From the NCBI GenBank assembly GCA_902462295.1, contig CABQAZ010000002.1, forward strand, positions 62,001 through 126,000: 64,000 bases of DNA, read 5' to 3'. The stretch's first letter is position 1. Each line of letters starts with the position of its first letter. The DNA comes from an uncultured Clostridium sp. Its GTDB lineage: Bacteria; Bacillota; Clostridia; TANB77; CAG-508. A program made the translations under genes and the position numbers. Shown piece by piece: positions 20,136 to 28,132 of the stretch. Below the pieces are notes generated by a model. That model ran no database searches. It had not been told where the DNA came from and saw only the letters and a program-made list of their open reading frames with translations.

Positions 20136-21038
20136 TTATTTTATTATTTCAATCTCTGCTTCTATAACTTTTCCAAATTTATTATATACTTGTTCTTTGG
20201 TATACTTCATTAATTCGATTACATCTTTTGCTGTTGCGTCTTTTTTATTTATTATAAATCCCGCATGTTTTTCTGAAATCTGTGCACCACCTATTTGATA
20301 CCCTTTTAATCCACATTCATCTATTAATTTTGCTGTAATAAAATCTGACCCTCTTTTAAAAGTACTTCCTGCACTTGGATATTCAATAGGTTGTTTTTCT
20401 TTTCTGTAGTTTGCATATTCTGTCATTTTTTCTTTTATTTTATTAATGTCACCTTTTTCTAATTGAATTTCAACTTCTATTATTATATAGTCTTTGTTTG
20501 TAAATAAACTTTTTCTATATTCAAATTCTGCTTGTTGGTTATTTATTTTGTGTATTTCTCCATCTCTATCTATATATGTTATTGTTTTTACTACGTCTTT
20601 CATTTCTGACCCATGTGCTCCTGCATTCATTCTTATTGCTCCACCTATTGTTCCCGGTATTCCTGATGCAAATTCCAACCCTGTAATTTCCTCTTTTAAA
20701 CATTTTTGTGCTATCCAACTAAGTTTTACTCCACTTCCAATTTTTAATAAAACTTTTTCTTTTTCAATATTTATTTCTAAATTTTCTATATCTATTTTTA
20801 ATACAATACCTTTTATTCCATCATCAGAAACAAGAATATTGCTTCCATTTCCTATAACTGTAACATGTATGTTTTTTTCTTTAGCATATTTCAAAATTAA
20901 TTTTAATTGTTCTATTGTTTTTATTTTGATTAAACATTCTGCTGGTCCACCTATTTTAAATGATGTATATTTACTCATTAGTTCATTTTTATAAATATTT
21001 TCTTTTGGAATCAAATTCTCAATCTCTATTATGTCCAT
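20136..21038 (-). CDS. murB: UDP-N-acetylenolpyruvoylglucosamine reductase
   Basis: A 300-residue FAD enzyme making UDP-N-acetylmuramic acid for peptidoglycan. The FAD-binding part shows IGNGSNILVSDDGIKG and SGIPGTIGGAIRMNAGAHG. The catalytic Ser lies in AGSTFKRG (near 225), and the C-terminal part has GGAQISEKHAGFIIN. Length and motifs fit the shorter MurB type of Firmicutes. AAGGAGG lies about eight bases before ATG. It heads the minus-strand series murB, yvcK-like, debranching enzyme, holA, PBP. Confidence 0.96.
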   Translation of the reverse strand: MDIIEIENLIPKENIYKNELMSKYTSFKIGGPAECLIKIKTIEQLKLILKYAKEKNIHVTVIGNGSNILVSDDGIKGIVLKIDIENLEINIEKEKVLLKIGSGVKLSWIAQKCLKEEITGLEFASGIPGTIGGAIRMNAGAHGSEMKDVVKTITYIDRDGEIHKINNQQAEFEYRKSLFTNKDYIIIEVEIQLEKGDINKIKEKMTEYANYRKEKQPIEYPSAGSTFKRGSDFITAKLIDECGLKGYQIGGAQISEKHAGFIINKKDATAKDVIELMKYTKEQVYNKFGKVIEAEIEIIK

Positions 21039-21215
21039 ATAATTTTCTTCCTCCTTAAAGCATTATGATTATTCCAATCTTATCATTTTTTTCCTAATTT
21101 TACAATAATTTTTAATAAATCTCTTTAATTTTTATAAAATTTATAGTATAATATTATTGTATTGCTTTTTAATTGATATACTTTATATAGATATAATATG
21201 AATGGAGGAATTATC

Positions 21216-21656
21216 ATGTGGCAAATATGGTTAATTGCGTCAGGTATATTTTTCGTAATAGAAATTTTTACTGTAGGTTTCTTAATATTTTGGCTAGGAA
21301 TTGGAGCATTATTGGCAATGCTTATAAGTTTTCTAACAGATAATATAATTATTCAAACTACAGTTTTTGTTGTTTCATCAGGCTTACTTATTTTTGCAAC
21401 AAGGGCTTTAGCTGATAAGATTGTTAAAAATGATACTATACCAACAAATGTATATTCTATTATTGGAAAAAAAGCAATGGTTATTGAAGATATTGACTGG
21501 GCAACTGGTAAAGGTCAAATAAAATATGATGGTGAAGTTTGGTCAGCCAAAACAAAAGAAAAAATAAACATTCCTAAAGGAACAGAAGTCGAAATTGAAA
21601 GTATTGAGGGTGTTAAGGTTTTTGTAAAACCTCTTAAAACAATTTCTTATATATAG
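21216..21656 (+). CDS. NfeD-like membrane protein
   Basis: A 146-residue protein with three closely spaced hydrophobic segments in the first 75 residues and a C-terminal OB-fold-like domain (IGKKAMVIEDIDWATGKGQIKYDGEVWSA is split across its strands). I start it at 21216 because GGAGG lies between an earlier in-frame ATG (21198) and this one. NfeD-like proteins pair with stomatin/SPFH proteins in membrane microdomains, and the SPFH gene follows 58 bases downstream. Its exact role here is unknown. Confidence 0.88.
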   Translation: MWQIWLIASGIFFVIEIFTVGFLIFWLGIGALLAMLISFLTDNIIIQTTVFVVSSGLLIFATRALADKIVKNDTIPTNVYSIIGKKAMVIEDIDWATGKGQIKYDGEVWSAKTKEKINIPKGTEVEIESIEGVKVFVKPLKTISYI

Positions 21657-21714
21657 TTATTAATATAAAATAAATATTTATTAAGCAAGTTAATCTTGCT
21701 AGAAGGAGGAATTT

Positions 21715-22614
21715 ATGTATTTTTTAATTGCATTACTTATTATTATAATAATTATAGCATTAAAATCAATCAAAGTAGTTAGACAATCTGAGGTGTATAT
21801 TATAGAAAGGTTAGGTAGATTTCATAAAGTTGCTGATGCTGGACTTACAATTATAATTCCATTTTTTGACCATGTCAGAAGTGTTGTAAGTTTAAAACAA
21901 CAAACTATGGATATTCCACCACAAGGTGTAATCACTAAAGATAATGTTACAATTACAATCGATACTGTTGTATTTTATCAAATAACAGATCCTGCAAAAG
22001 CAGTTTATGAAATTCAAAGTTTAAAGAAAGGTATTGAATATCTTGCAATTACAACAATTCGTGATATTGTTGGTAAAATGGACTTAGATGAAACTTTCAG
22101 TTCTAGAGATGGAATAAACTCAAAATTAAGAGTTATACTTGATGACGCAACAGACAGATGGGGTTGTAAAATAGATAGAGTTGAAATTAAAGATATAACT
22201 CCACCAGCAGACATTAGAGATGCAATGGAAAAACAAATGAATGCAGAAAGAAATAAAAGAGCTTTAATTCTTGAAGCTGAAGCTCAAAAACAATCTGCAG
22301 TTACAATCGCAGAAGGTAAAAAACAAGCAGCTATTCTTGAAGCTGAAGCTGATAGAGAATCAAGAATTCGTAGAGCTGCCGGTGAAGCTCAAGCTATAAA
22401 ATCTGTTGCAGAAGCTAAAGCAAAAGAAATTTCTATGGTTTATGACGCAATAAAATCTTCTGAACCAGATGATAAACTTGTTCAAATAAAATCTCTTGAA
22501 GCTCTTGAAGAAATTGCAAAAGGAGATGCAAATAAAGTATTTATACCATTTGAAGCTACTAGTGCTTTAAGTAGTTTAGGTGCTGCAAAAGAAATCTTAA
22601 AAGACAATAAATAA
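21715..22614 (+). CDS. SPFH/stomatin-like membrane protein (QmcA type)
   Basis: A 299-residue protein with one N-terminal membrane segment (2-17), the SPFH/band 7 domain (about 20-190, with ERLGRFHKVADAGL and NVTITIDTVVFYQI) and a long Ala/Glu/Lys coiled coil (about 185-260), which drives ring-like oligomers. It is likely a scaffold for membrane domains or a regulator of membrane proteolysis. AGAAGGAGG precedes the ATG. It forms a two-gene operon with the NfeD-like gene and ends in a strong terminator. Confidence 0.93.
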   Translation: MYFLIALLIIIIIIALKSIKVVRQSEVYIIERLGRFHKVADAGLTIIIPFFDHVRSVVSLKQQTMDIPPQGVITKDNVTITIDTVVFYQITDPAKAVYEIQSLKKGIEYLAITTIRDIVGKMDLDETFSSRDGINSKLRVILDDATDRWGCKIDRVEIKDITPPADIRDAMEKQMNAERNKRALILEAEAQKQSAVTIAEGKKQAAILEAEADRESRIRRAAGEAQAIKSVAEAKAKEISMVYDAIKSSEPDDKLVQIKSLEALEEIAKGDANKVFIPFEATSALSSLGAAKEILKDNK

Positions 22615-22616
22615 AC

Positions 22617-22642
22617 AAAAAACCGACAGTGTCGGTTTTTTT
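22617..22642. terminator. Terminator after the SPFH gene
   Basis: AAAAAACCGACAGTGTCGGTTTTTT forms a near-perfect hairpin with A and T tracts on either side. It lies between convergent genes and probably serves both. Confidence 0.88.
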
Positions 22643-22646
22643 ATAT

Positions 22647-23528
22647 TTATAAAAATTTATTTTTTTCCTCAAAAGGTTCAACATGCACAATCGCTCTATA
22701 AATCCTATCTAATTTAGATATGTCTAATTCTAATCTATCTGCTAATTTATGACTCTCATAAGTTGTCATATTTCCATCAACAGCGATTGTTAAAAAAATC
22801 ACGTATTGGTATCCAACAGGAGCAGATGAAATACCATTTATACTTTTTACTTCTTTATATGTATGAACTAAATTAAAAATAATATCTTTTGTATTTTCAT
22901 CAACTGACCTATCCATTAAAATATTATAACTTTCTATAAAAATTCCAATGCCTGTTTTGCAAATCCACGCAGATATGCCAATACCCACAATACTATCAAA
23001 CCAATTTATTCCCTTAAGAGATAATAATATCGAAATTAAAGAAAATGTTGTTATTACACAATCATTTCTATGGTCCTCCATACTAGCTTCTAATAAAATA
23101 TTATTGTATTTTTTATACATTAATCTTGTATATAAAAATAAGAATAATTTTGTTATTATTGTAATTATACATACTACTACCAACCACCAAGAAAAAATTA
23201 TTTCATTTCCTTTAAATATTGCAATTACTGAGTCTATTATAGTTTTTATAGAAACAACTACCATTGAAATTGCTATAAATAAAGAAAATATATATTCTGC
23301 TTTTCCATGCCCAAAATTATGATCTTCATCTCTAGGTTCACTTGCTATTTTATTTCCTATTGCAGTCATAAGTGATGCAAATATATCACCTGCACTATTT
23401 ATACAATCTGCTATCATTGCTTGACTTTTACTTGTAAAACCAACTATTGCTTTTAATGCTAACAAGAATATATTTCCTATCATCCCATACATTCCAACTT
23501 TTTTTGTAACTTTAAATCTTTCTTCCAT
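22647..23528 (-). CDS. Cation diffusion facilitator (CDF) metal efflux protein
   Basis: A 293-residue transporter expected to exchange divalent metal (Zn, Mn or Fe) for protons. The metal site in the second helix appears as ADCINSAGD and the one in the fifth as EDHRNDC (the HxxxD pair). The cytoplasmic HNFGHGKAEY segment and a C-terminal ferredoxin-like domain (about 205-285) complete the family layout. The start is the ATG at 23528, with GGAAGGA upstream, rather than a TTG 15 bases earlier that overlaps this ribosome site. The metal cannot be assigned from sequence alone. Confidence 0.92.
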   Translation of the reverse strand: MEERFKVTKKVGMYGMIGNIFLLALKAIVGFTSKSQAMIADCINSAGDIFASLMTAIGNKIASEPRDEDHNFGHGKAEYIFSLFIAISMVVVSIKTIIDSVIAIFKGNEIIFSWWLVVVCIITIITKLFLFLYTRLMYKKYNNILLEASMEDHRNDCVITTFSLISILLSLKGINWFDSIVGIGISAWICKTGIGIFIESYNILMDRSVDENTKDIIFNLVHTYKEVKSINGISSAPVGYQYVIFLTIAVDGNMTTYESHKLADRLELDISKLDRIYRAIVHVEPFEEKNKFL

Positions 23529-23615
23529 TTTACTTCCTTCCAAAAGAATTTTTCTTATCAGTAATAGTCATTATATTTTCTTTTTTACTTTTTTTCAAGT
23601 CTTTATTGGAAATAA

Positions 23616-23644
23616 TTGCATTTAATTGAAATTTATGCTATAAT
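23616..23644 (+). promoter_or_regulatory. SigA-type promoter
   Basis: TTGCAT, 17 bases, TATAAT, then about 40 bases to the ATG of the 112-residue protein gene. Confidence 0.75.
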
Positions 23645-23684
23645 AAATTATATATTAGAAAATAAAAAAAGAGGTGTAAAATAA

Positions 23685-24023
23685 ATGACACTATTAGTAA
23701 TAATATATGTTTTAATTTTTATAATATTCGCATTAGTAGCATATGCAGTAATGCAACTTAAATTAGCTGGAATTAATGTAAAAGATTTTTGGAGCTTTAT
23801 TGAAGCAAACCAAATTTTAGATAAATTGTACGAATTCTCAAAAAAATACAAAACTCTTTCTCCTCAACAACAAGTAGTATATTTGATGGAAGCAGAAAAA
23901 GTTTTCACAGCTTTTGATAAAATTCCAGATATTATATGGGAAGATGAATTTAAAAAATATGATGAAGTTCTAAAAAAATACAATGAAATAAAAGTTGATA
24001 GATGGATCTCTTATTCTGATTAA
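23685..24023 (+). CDS. Small membrane-anchored protein of unknown function
   Basis: A 112-residue protein that I do not recognise. Residues 2-22 are hydrophobic and the remainder is a soluble, helix-rich and charged domain (YEFSKKYKTLSPQQQVVY and an Asp/Lys-rich end). It would sit in the membrane with one domain on one side. A clear promoter and an AGAGGTG ribosome site support that it is expressed. It is monocistronic and faces clpC tail to tail. Confidence 0.8.
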   Translation: MTLLVIIYVLIFIIFALVAYAVMQLKLAGINVKDFWSFIEANQILDKLYEFSKKYKTLSPQQQVVYLMEAEKVFTAFDKIPDIIWEDEFKKYDEVLKKYNEIKVDRWISYSD

Positions 24024-24050
24024 AGAGCTCCATTTTTATTTTACAAGAAC

Positions 24051-24101
24051 AAAAATACTTCTTTGCAAAAAATATTATATAAAATGCAAAAAAGTATTTT
24101 T
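24051..24101. terminator. Bidirectional terminator between the small membrane protein and clpC
   Basis: AAAAATACTTCTTTGCA pairs with TGCAAAAAAGTATTTTT around an AT-rich loop of 17 bases, with T tracts on both strands. Confidence 0.75.
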
Positions 24102-24112
24102 AAATTTATATT

Positions 24113-26527
24113 TTAAATCTTTAAAATCCACTTTTGATTTTTCTTTAAATTTCCCGCCAAAATCTCTTCTGAAATTCTATCTTCTACAAGACTTTGAATT
24201 GTTCTTCTTAAAGGTCTTGCACCAAAAGTATTATCAAATCCATTTTCTAAAATTCTTTCTACAACTCCAGTATCTATCTCAACAATATATTTTTGACTTT
24301 TTAACCTTTCTTCAACTTGTTTTAACATAATCTGTGTTATTTTTCTTATATCATCTTCATTCAATTTATGAAACACTATTATTTCATCTATTCTATTTAT
24401 AAATTCAGGTCTTAATTCATGTTTTAGTTCTTTTATTACTTCTTTTTTTATTTCATTATATTCTTTTATATCTTCCCCTGAATTTTCTTTTACATTAAAA
24501 CCAAGTGACTTTCTTTCTGTAATATGTCTAGCCCCTAAATTAGAAGTCATAATAATAACTGTATTCTTAAAATTAACTTCTCTTCCTTGTGAATCTGTCA
24601 GATGACCATCCTCAAGTATTTGTAGCAATATATTCATTACATCTGGATGTGCTTTTTCAATTTCATCAAACAACACAACAGAATATGGTTTTCTCCTAAT
24701 TTTTTCAGTTAATTGTCCTCCACCATCAAAACCTATATATCCAGGTGGTGAACCTATTAATTTTGAAACAGAATGTGGTTCCATATATTCTGACATGTCT
24801 AACCTAATCATTGTATTTTCATTCTCAAACAATATTTCTGCTAGAGCTTTTGAAAGTTCTGTTTTTCCAACTCCTGTAGGTCCCAAAAACAAAAATGAAC
24901 CTACTGGTCTTTTCGGGTCTTTTAACCCAACTCTTCCTCTTCTAATAGCTTTAGCAACTGCTTCTACTGCTTCATTTTGTCCAATTACTCTTTCATGTAA
25001 TTTTTCTTCCAAATGTTTTAATTTTTCATTTTCATCTTCTGTCAATTTCTGTACAGGTATTCCTGTCCATTTTGATATTATTTCTGCTATATTTTCCTCA
25101 TCTATTTCTGTTATATCTCTATTTTTCGTTTTTCTCCATTTATCTGTTTCCTTTTCTAGTTTATCTCTTATCTGTTTCTCATTATCTCTTAATTTAGCTG
25201 CTTTTTCAAATTCTTGATTATATATTGCCTCTCCCTTTTCTTTTGATACTATATCCAACTTTTCTTCTAAAACTTTTATCTCATCAGGTTCAGCAAAAAT
25301 TTTCATTCTAACTTGTGATGCAGATTCATCTATTAAATCTATTGCTTTATCTGGCAAAAATCTATCTGTTATATATCTAACAGATAATGTTACAGCTGAT
25401 TTTATTGCTTCATCAGTTATTTTTACATTATGATGTGCTTCATACTTATCTCTTATTCCTTTTATAATTTCTATTGTTTCATTTTCTGTTGGCTCTCCAA
25501 CGTCAACAGGACTAAATCTTCTTTCTAATGCAGAATCTTTTTCTATATATTTTCTATATTCTTCTATAGTTGTTGCACCAATTAATTGAATTTCTCCTCT
25601 TGCTAATAATGGTTTTAAAATATTTGCTGCATCTATTGCCCCTTCTGCTGCGCCTGCCCCTACTATTGTATGTATTTCATCTATAAATAATATAACATCT
25701 CCAACTTTTTTTACCTCATTCAATGCTTTCTTTATTCTTTCTTCAAAATCTCCTCTATATTTTGCTCCTGCCACCATTCCTGATATATCCATACTTACAA
25801 TTCTTTTTTCTCTTAAGCTTTCTGGAATTTCTCCACTTACTATTTTTTCTGCTAACCCCTCTACTATTGCTGTTTTTCCTACACCTGGCTCTCCTATTAA
25901 ACATGGATTATTTTTGGTTCTTCTTGATAATATTTGTATTATTCTTTCTATTTCTTTTTCTCTACCAATAATATTATCAAACTTTCCTTCTTCTGCCTGA
26001 AGAGTTATATCTTCTCCAAACTGATTTAATGTTGTCGTAACAGTAAAACTTCCCCTTCCATTTGATATATCATTTTTATTTTCTTTGTCAATTTCTTCCT
26101 CATTAATCACTTTTGCTATTTCATTATAAATTTTAGAAATTTCTACATTCAATTCTGTAATTATTCTTACAGCAACACAATCCTCTTCTTTCATTATTGC
26201 TAATAATAAATGTTCTGTTCCTATATAATTATATCCTATTCTTTTTGCTTCTAAAAACGCATTTTCTAATATTCTTTTTGTTCTTGGTGTAAAACCTAAT
26301 GTCTGTTTTATTTTTCTTCCTATTCCTAATAATTCCTCTATTTTTACTTTAACTTTCTCTTCTGTTATCCCTTTATTATTTAGCACTTTTGCGGCTATTC
26401 CATCTCCCTCTTTTACTAACCCATATAAAATGTGCTCTGTTCCTATATAATTGTGTCCTAATTCTATTGATATATCATTAGAGATTTCTATTACTTTTTT
26501 AGCTTTATTTGTAAATTTGTATATCAT
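24113..26527 (-). CDS. clpC: ATP-dependent Clp protease ATP-binding subunit ClpC
   Basis: An 804-residue AAA+ unfoldase that feeds damaged or adaptor-bound proteins to ClpP. The Clp_N domain (about 1-145, two repeats with GHNYIGTEHILYGL and GYNYIGTEHLLLAI) is followed by NBD1 with GEPGVGKT, a middle segment with the UVR-like KLRDNEKQIRDKLE, and NBD2 with GPTGVGKT. The start is the ATG at 26527, with AAAGGAGG upstream. That ATG overlaps the stop of a 56-codon gene in an ATGA arrangement, so the two are coupled. The usual ctsR-mcsA-mcsB genes are not adjacent and no CtsR operator was seen, which is unusual for Firmicutes. Confidence 0.94.
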   Translation of the reverse strand: MIYKFTNKAKKVIEISNDISIELGHNYIGTEHILYGLVKEGDGIAAKVLNNKGITEEKVKVKIEELLGIGRKIKQTLGFTPRTKRILENAFLEAKRIGYNYIGTEHLLLAIMKEEDCVAVRIITELNVEISKIYNEIAKVINEEEIDKENKNDISNGRGSFTVTTTLNQFGEDITLQAEEGKFDNIIGREKEIERIIQILSRRTKNNPCLIGEPGVGKTAIVEGLAEKIVSGEIPESLREKRIVSMDISGMVAGAKYRGDFEERIKKALNEVKKVGDVILFIDEIHTIVGAGAAEGAIDAANILKPLLARGEIQLIGATTIEEYRKYIEKDSALERRFSPVDVGEPTENETIEIIKGIRDKYEAHHNVKITDEAIKSAVTLSVRYITDRFLPDKAIDLIDESASQVRMKIFAEPDEIKVLEEKLDIVSKEKGEAIYNQEFEKAAKLRDNEKQIRDKLEKETDKWRKTKNRDITEIDEENIAEIISKWTGIPVQKLTEDENEKLKHLEEKLHERVIGQNEAVEAVAKAIRRGRVGLKDPKRPVGSFLFLGPTGVGKTELSKALAEILFENENTMIRLDMSEYMEPHSVSKLIGSPPGYIGFDGGGQLTEKIRRKPYSVVLFDEIEKAHPDVMNILLQILEDGHLTDSQGREVNFKNTVIIMTSNLGARHITERKSLGFNVKENSGEDIKEYNEIKKEVIKELKHELRPEFINRIDEIIVFHKLNEDDIRKITQIMLKQVEERLKSQKYIVEIDTGVVERILENGFDNTFGARPLRRTIQSLVEDRISEEILAGNLKKNQKWILKI

Positions 26528-26694
26528 TTTTCCTCCTTTGGAACACTTTTCTTTTTTGTCATATCTGACATTTCCTTTGCTTTTTCTTTTTGTGTTGGTA
26601 ATGGTACCCAAGCAAAATACGATGATACAAATTCACCATATTGTGTTGCATCTTCTCCAACTTCTGGATGCGTTTGTTTCTGTTTTTTACTCAT
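26524..26694 (-). CDS. 56-residue Lys-rich protein coupled to clpC
   Basis: A short frame encodes 56 residues (begins MSKKQKQTHPEV, ends SVPKEEK). It has a hydrophobic aromatic patch YFAWVPLP in the middle and highly charged ends. Its TGA overlaps the clpC ATG by two bases (ATGA), and the clpC ribosome site lies inside its last codons, which is the typical arrangement of a coupled gene. The AGGTG ribosome site lies in the 3' arm of the spoVM terminator hairpin, so folding could hide it. I know no family for it. A small adaptor or leader peptide for clpC is only a guess. Confidence 0.65.
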   Translation of the reverse strand: MSKKQKQTHPEVGEDATQYGEFVSSYFAWVPLPTQKEKAKEMSDMTKKKSVPKEEK

Positions 26695-26696
26695 AA

Positions 26697-26735
26697 AAAA
26701 ACACCTACCTCTCTATTAAGGTATGTGCTTTTTTT
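26697..26735 (-). terminator. Terminator of spoVM, overlapping the leader of the clpC unit
   Basis: On the minus strand CACATACCT pairs with AGGTAGGTG and is followed by seven T residues that run straight into the ATG of the 56-residue protein gene. The 3' arm contains that gene's only ribosome site. The other strand also ends in a T tract. Confidence 0.7.
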
Positions 26736-26762
26736 TTCTTTTTATTCATTAATTAATATAAT

Positions 26763-26837
26763 TTAATCTTTTATTCCAAATAATAATTTTACAATTCCTC
26801 TTAAACATTTTGGAACTTTTTTTACAACAATAGTCAT
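26763..26837 (-). CDS. spoVM: Stage V sporulation protein M
   Basis: A 24-codon gene beginning MTIVVKKVPKCLRGIVKL and ending LFGIKD. It lines up with the known 26-residue SpoVM over the K-x-PK-x-L-x-GIV core and the basic end. SpoVM is an amphipathic helix that recognises the convex outer forespore membrane and anchors SpoIVA during coat assembly. AAAAGGAGG lies ten bases upstream of the ATG, and a terminator follows the stop. It is too short for most gene finders. The call rests on sequence pattern, size and the spore-forming context. Confidence 0.85.
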   Translation of the reverse strand: MTIVVKKVPKCLRGIVKLLFGIKD

Positions 26838-26851
26838 ATGTAAACCTCCTT

Positions 26852-26998
26852 TTAACAGAGTAACCATAATATTCCTACCAATATTACCATTACTCCTATT
26901 AGAAATAACCATCCTAATGTTGGTAAAAATAATACTAGTAATATGCCTATTCCCAACCCTATTAAACATACTCCAAATGTCTTTTTTAAGATTTTCAT
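26852..26998 (-). CDS. 48-residue membrane peptide next to spoVM
   Basis: A short frame encoding MKILKKTF followed by two hydrophobic helices (about 9-25 and 30-47) separated by LPTLGW and ending WLLC. TTGGAGGA precedes the ATG. It stops 14 bases before the spoVM start, so both are probably on one transcript. Conserved small membrane peptides of this general form occur near spoVM in other Clostridia as I recall; no function is known to me. Expression in the mother cell during sporulation is inferred from the neighbour. Confidence 0.7.
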   Translation of the reverse strand: MKILKKTFGVCLIGLGIGILLVLFLPTLGWLFLIGVMVILVGILWLLC

Positions 26999-27070
26999 TA
27001 TGATTTCCTCCAAGATTTTTATTATATTATATTCCTAAGTTTGATTTATGTGAATATATACATTATTGCC

Positions 27071-27643
27071 TTAATAATTTTTTATGTTATCTTGGATATT
27101 TTTTATAATGTCATTAAAATTAATATCAGAAAAATTTGTTGTATCTATTAATATTTCATTGTCATTTATTTTAAATTCTTTTGATTTTATTGCAGTTTTC
27201 TTAAAATTTTCAAAGTCATCAAACATTCCATTTGAAACTAATCCTTTATGTCTTTCACTTGAATTTTCTCTTTTTAAAAATCTCTTATGTAATATTTGTA
27301 AATCTCCCTCAAATCTTAATGTAATACTATTATAATTATATTTATTTATCAATTTTTTTATAATATCAGCTGATTCTTTTGTAAAATTACTTTCTACTAT
27401 TAGAGACATCCCAACTTTCATTTGCATTTCCATTATATAATAAAGTATTGCATAACTATGTGCTCCTACTTTTTGTTTTGCATAATAATCTGAATTTATA
27501 TTGTTAATTGAATCAAATAAAATCTCTTTAATTTCATCTTTGCTAAAAAATGGTAATTTTAACTCCTGTGAAATCTTTCTACCATAGCTAGTTTTTCCAC
27601 TTGCCAATTCTCCTGTAATAATTATTATATTTTTATTCTTCAT
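27071..27643 (-). CDS. P-loop kinase-like ATPase (zeta toxin/AAA_33 type)
   Basis: A 190-residue nucleotide-binding protein. A Walker A motif GELASGKTS lies at about residues 11-19, a DEIKEILFDS segment follows, and a later RFLKRENSSERHKG stretch resembles the lid of small-molecule kinases. It falls with the loose group that includes zeta toxins, chloramphenicol phosphotransferase and shikimate-kinase-like enzymes. The substrate cannot be told. No antitoxin-like gene is next to it, so a toxin role is not supported. GAAGGA is the ribosome site. Confidence 0.75.
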   Translation of the reverse strand: MKNKNIIIITGELASGKTSYGRKISQELKLPFFSKDEIKEILFDSINNINSDYYAKQKVGAHSYAILYYIMEMQMKVGMSLIVESNFTKESADIIKKLINKYNYNSITLRFEGDLQILHKRFLKRENSSERHKGLVSNGMFDDFENFKKTAIKSKEFKINDNEILIDTTNFSDINFNDIIKNIQDNIKNY

Positions 27644-27674
27644 TATTTTTCCTTCATTCTTTTTATTTAATATT

Positions 27675-27710
27675 AAAAAGGAAACTCAAGACTCAAGCTC
27701 AAATTTCCTT
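27675..27710 (-). terminator. Terminator of the HU gene
   Basis: On the minus strand AAGGAAA and TTTCCTT pair around an 18-base loop and are followed by TTTTT. The stem is short, so this is moderate evidence. Confidence 0.55.
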
Positions 27711-27735
27711 ATCATATATTTATATATTTTTATTA

Positions 27736-28011
27736 TTATCCGTTTACTAAATCTTTTAATGCTTTACCAGCTTTGAATACTGGAGCTTTAGATGCAGGTA
27801 TTTTTATTTCTTCTTTTGTTTGAGGATTTCTACCTTTTCTAGCAGCTCTTTTTCTAACTTCGAAAGAACCAAATCCAACTAATTGAACTTTGTCTCCTCC
27901 CTTTAATGCTTCAGCTATAACTTCTGTTAATGCATTAACTGCTGCTTCTGTTGCTTTTTTTGATTCTCCTGTTTTTGCAGCGACAGCTGCTACTAATTCA
28001 GCTTTGTTCAT
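27736..28011 (-). CDS. hup: DNA-binding protein HU
   Basis: A 91-residue histone-like dimer that bends and compacts DNA. The full family pattern is present: MNKAELVAAVAAKTG at the start, GDKVQLVGFGSFEVRKRAAR in the saddle, and the arm with GRNPQTKEEIKIPASKAPVFKAGKAL split over the two strands. AGGAGG precedes the ATG. Stands alone with its own terminator. Confidence 0.97.
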   Translation of the reverse strand: MNKAELVAAVAAKTGESKKATEAAVNALTEVIAEALKGGDKVQLVGFGSFEVRKRAARKGRNPQTKEEIKIPASKAPVFKAGKALKDLVNG

Positions 28012-28132
28012 TATACATTACCTCCTATAAAATTTTGTCTATGTACTCTATACCACTGAAAACAGTAATATTCCGTACTCATTTATCTTATTCTCCAAAT
28101 TATATTAAAATCCCCTCTTTTTTTTGAAAATT

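Noticed and set aside
21147..21197. TATAAT sequences upstream of the NfeD-like gene as a defined promoter
   Set aside because: Several TATAAT-like sites exist, but none has a convincing -35 at 16-18 bases, so no exact promoter was listed.
27071..27643. P-loop kinase as a zeta-type toxin
   Set aside because: No antitoxin-like gene is adjacent and the motif set is shared by many harmless small-molecule kinases.
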